Below are positions 31,807 through 33,761 of a stretch of DNA of 33,761 nucleotides, piece by piece. Position 1 is the stretch's first letter. Each line of letters opens with the position of its first letter. Made by a program: the position numbers and the translations under genes. This DNA comes from Perkinsus olseni (Eukaryota > Perkinsozoa > Perkinsida). The stretch spans positions 1-33,761 of the forward strand of contig JABANN010000383.1 in assembly GCA_013115125.1 (NCBI GenBank). The letters run 5' to 3'. The notes beneath the pieces were generated by a model. The model had not been told where the DNA came from and did not search any database. It was given only the letters and a program-made list of their open reading frames with translations.

Positions 31807-33449
31807 CTTGACGCGTGCGAGATACAAAAAAGGTTAGACTGCAAGCACTTGTGACTCCCTCGGAGCTTATGGCTCTCTCGTGAGGGTAATACCGAGAGTC
31901 AGTATCCACCTACGCACGCGCCCGTCCTTCTCGAATAGCCTGTCCCTAAGCGTAGCCTCGACACTGTGGCTCACGGCCTCTGTGAATAACGAAACTATCA
32001 GGCTGTCGCATCCCAGTGTGCTCAAGACAATAGTAAAGAGGAAACTATGGTCTCATGATGGAACCGCAGGCTCTTAAGGGCCTTCATCGCTCTCACGATG
32101 GGAAATATAAATTACAAGCTGTCATATTCCATCCCGACCTCGAACCAAGCCACGAGCCTGCGACGTTCCAAAGCGACTGCGCTTCTCGAGTTAACCGAGG
32201 TGGGCGCGTAGCTCATTCTCAGATAGCCAGCCTGCCTTCAGCACGACAACTCATCGATCGCTCATTTCCTGCCCCAGCATCAAAATCAGATACCTGCCGA
32301 ATACGTTAGCTGTGGCCTCTTCCTGTGTCTTATGTCCATCTCCTCCGATCCACCTTTCGACCATGATGTGAATCTGTGGACGTCCTCACACTTCGTCCCG
32401 GGTCTCCAATCAGTCGGGCAATGTTCTTCCTCGATTGCTCCTTATCGTACCAAAATCAGGTGGTCAAGCTAACAACGCTGAGACTTCAGAGTAATGCCTC
32501 TATCATTTTGGCCGAAATCTTTCAAGGAGGCCTCGTCCGAGCCCTCGACAGGGGCACGAGGGAGATCGTAAGTCCATAGTAAATGATCGTTGGATTTCAA
32601 ACCTAATCCTCTCCCTATACCCTTCATCAAGATATCACTTTGCATCGCGATGCTCTGCCCGATGCCATCGCTAAGTAGGACGCTTACACCGGTCTAGCAC
32701 AGCTGATTGAGTAGCGGGCGTGATCATGGACCATGATCGTAGAGTCGGCAGATGGTCTTCAGATCCTACCCACACCGCAAGAGCTCACCTCTTCCGTCAA
32801 CGGCTGCGTCTCAGAAGACGAGCGGCCGAGGTACTCTCCTCATCTGACCCCATCATTGCCCGCGAGGCGCTCGATGCCGACTCGACATTGTCGAGAAAAT
32901 ATCCGGAGAAAGGGAAGTTGAGGAATAAATATCAACGTTCAAGGGGAAGACCATCGGCTGATGAAACCAGTGTCAGAAAGTGTCCCGATCGACGCCCAGT
33001 ATTGCGCTGTAGGGACTCCCTCCTAGGGAGACACTACACGCGTGCTGAGCGTGCTGGTGCGTACGAATTCAGTTCGCTAGTAATACCGCTTGGGTTTAGG
33101 AGATTATATCTGATTGTTGACGAATTGGGCGCTACCCAACTCTCCTTGAGACTAATCATGGTCCTCGCCGCGGACGGCCCTGACAGTCCTCGCGCGGCAA
33201 CGGTGTTATCATTATGTGCCGATCGTCTTGTGCATACGTGCATAGCTCATACTCCCAGAAATGAACTTAAGAGAGACTTTGCACTCCTTCGCCTTGTGTT
33301 AACTACGGACAACAAACCATGACACAACCGACTCTATTTCAAGACTTTCATCTGTGCGGGCGGAGAGCCGCTGGGCCCCACGATAGAAGGAGGACTTGAC
33401 ACTTCACCGCCCTAAGGACAGCCGGCTCAATGTCAGACCTTCGGCCACC
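31807..33449. other. Probable 5' exons of the kinase/cyclase gene, then unassigned DNA
   Basis: On the minus strand, coding-like blocks with splice signals continue upstream of the PAS exon: 31914-31979 (contains SHSVEATLRDRLFEKDG), about 32103-32160 (LVAWFEVGMEYDS), about 32300-32370 (VERWIGGDGHKTQEEATANV), about 32395-32450 (KEQSRKNIARLIGDPG), and an open stretch near 32480-32660 (SNDHLLWTYDLPRAPVEG). I could not join them in one phase or find the start ATG. The 200-residue plus-strand frame at 32720-33322 has no recognisable motif and is not called. Confidence 0.4.
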
Positions 33450-33520
33450 GAAAGTTTTGTGGGGCACTGAAAGGACTTCTTGGGTGCCGAAAGCATTTTA
33501 GGGCGCGCGAAAGTACCGGC
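33450..33520. repeat. Degenerate ~20-bp tandem repeat
   Basis: GAAAG recurs about every 19-20 bp from 33450 (four times), each followed by a T/G-rich stretch and GGG. About three and a half diverged units. Confidence 0.5.
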
Positions 33521-33540
33521 ACGAAGGAATTGCGGGCTGT

Positions 33541-33700
33541 TCAATAGACAAGCGCGAGTTCGTTCCCAGGAACGTTCTTGAAACGTGGGTTCCTGACTTG
33601 AAACGTTCTTGAGTTCCTGGCATTGTGTTCAATAAATACGTTCCTGGAAAGTTTCGGGAACGTGCCTGGGCATGAACTTCAGGCATGTTCATCTGGAGGT
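33541..33700. repeat. Cluster of ACGTTCYTG / GGAACGT direct and inverted motifs
   Basis: ACGTTCTTG or ACGTTCCTG occurs at least three times and GGAACG twice within 120 bp, including a 14-bp palindrome CGTTCC-CA-GGAACG. It looks like locally duplicated and inverted sequence rather than a gene. Confidence 0.45.
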
Positions 33701-33761
33701 ATGGACGAAGTCACATACCGTCGGTGAAGCCGGCCGTGTGGGGACATTCGACACAAAGGGG

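Noticed and set aside
32720-33322. 200-residue plus-strand open frame
   Set aside because: No domain, Arg/Leu/Ser-rich composition without motif, and it overlaps minus-strand coding-like sequence; likely a chance open frame.

Overview
The window is protist nuclear DNA. Genes are split by many short GT-AG introns (mostly 35-80 bp), gene order is not operonic, two nuclear-type tRNA genes are present, and the gene set is eukaryotic: clathrin heavy chain, ribosomal protein uL23/eL23A, the Brix-domain factor RPF1, microsomal P450s, and a hybrid histidine kinase joined to a class III cyclase-like domain. Intron density, sequence character and the hybrid kinase suggest an alveolate, most likely a Perkinsus species. 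That name is inference; the eukaryotic call is not.

Layout. 1-9356: two tandem P450 genes on the + strand with matching exon maps. The first (1867-4112) reads as an intact 9-exon gene of 518 codons. The second (6654-9356) has two frame problems and is probably decayed. Broken LTR-retroelement pieces lie before each copy, in opposite orientations (1013-1267 and 5558-6213). Non-coding DNA here is packed with short perfect inverted repeats. 9729-9969: a 31-bp minisatellite with an assembly gap. 10157-18338: complete clathrin heavy chain gene (43 exons, 1758 residues). 18620-18692: tRNA-Glu(UUC). 19288-19801 (minus): ribosomal protein uL23. 21378-23875: RPF1, missing only its extreme 5' end. 24945 to at least 31806 (minus): a large signalling gene encoding PAS, HisKA, HATPase, a receiver domain, a degenerate cyclase domain and a long coiled-coil tail. 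31807-33761: probable further 5' exons of that gene, then unassigned DNA with short degenerate repeats.

The most unusual signal is in the introns. A complete tRNA-Val(AAC) gene fills over half of one intron of the kinase/cyclase gene, in the same orientation, and its Pol III T-run sits directly in front of the 3' splice site. Two other short introns of that gene, and one intron of RPF1 (antisense), carry sequences resembling the 3' half of a tRNA. The receiver domain has Glu at the phospho-acceptor position, and the cyclase domain has lost its metal and transition-state residues, so the protein looks like an active histidine kinase feeding a locked or non-catalytic output.

Exon joins were made by eye from splice signals, reading phase and family similarity. 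No alignment or transcript data were available.
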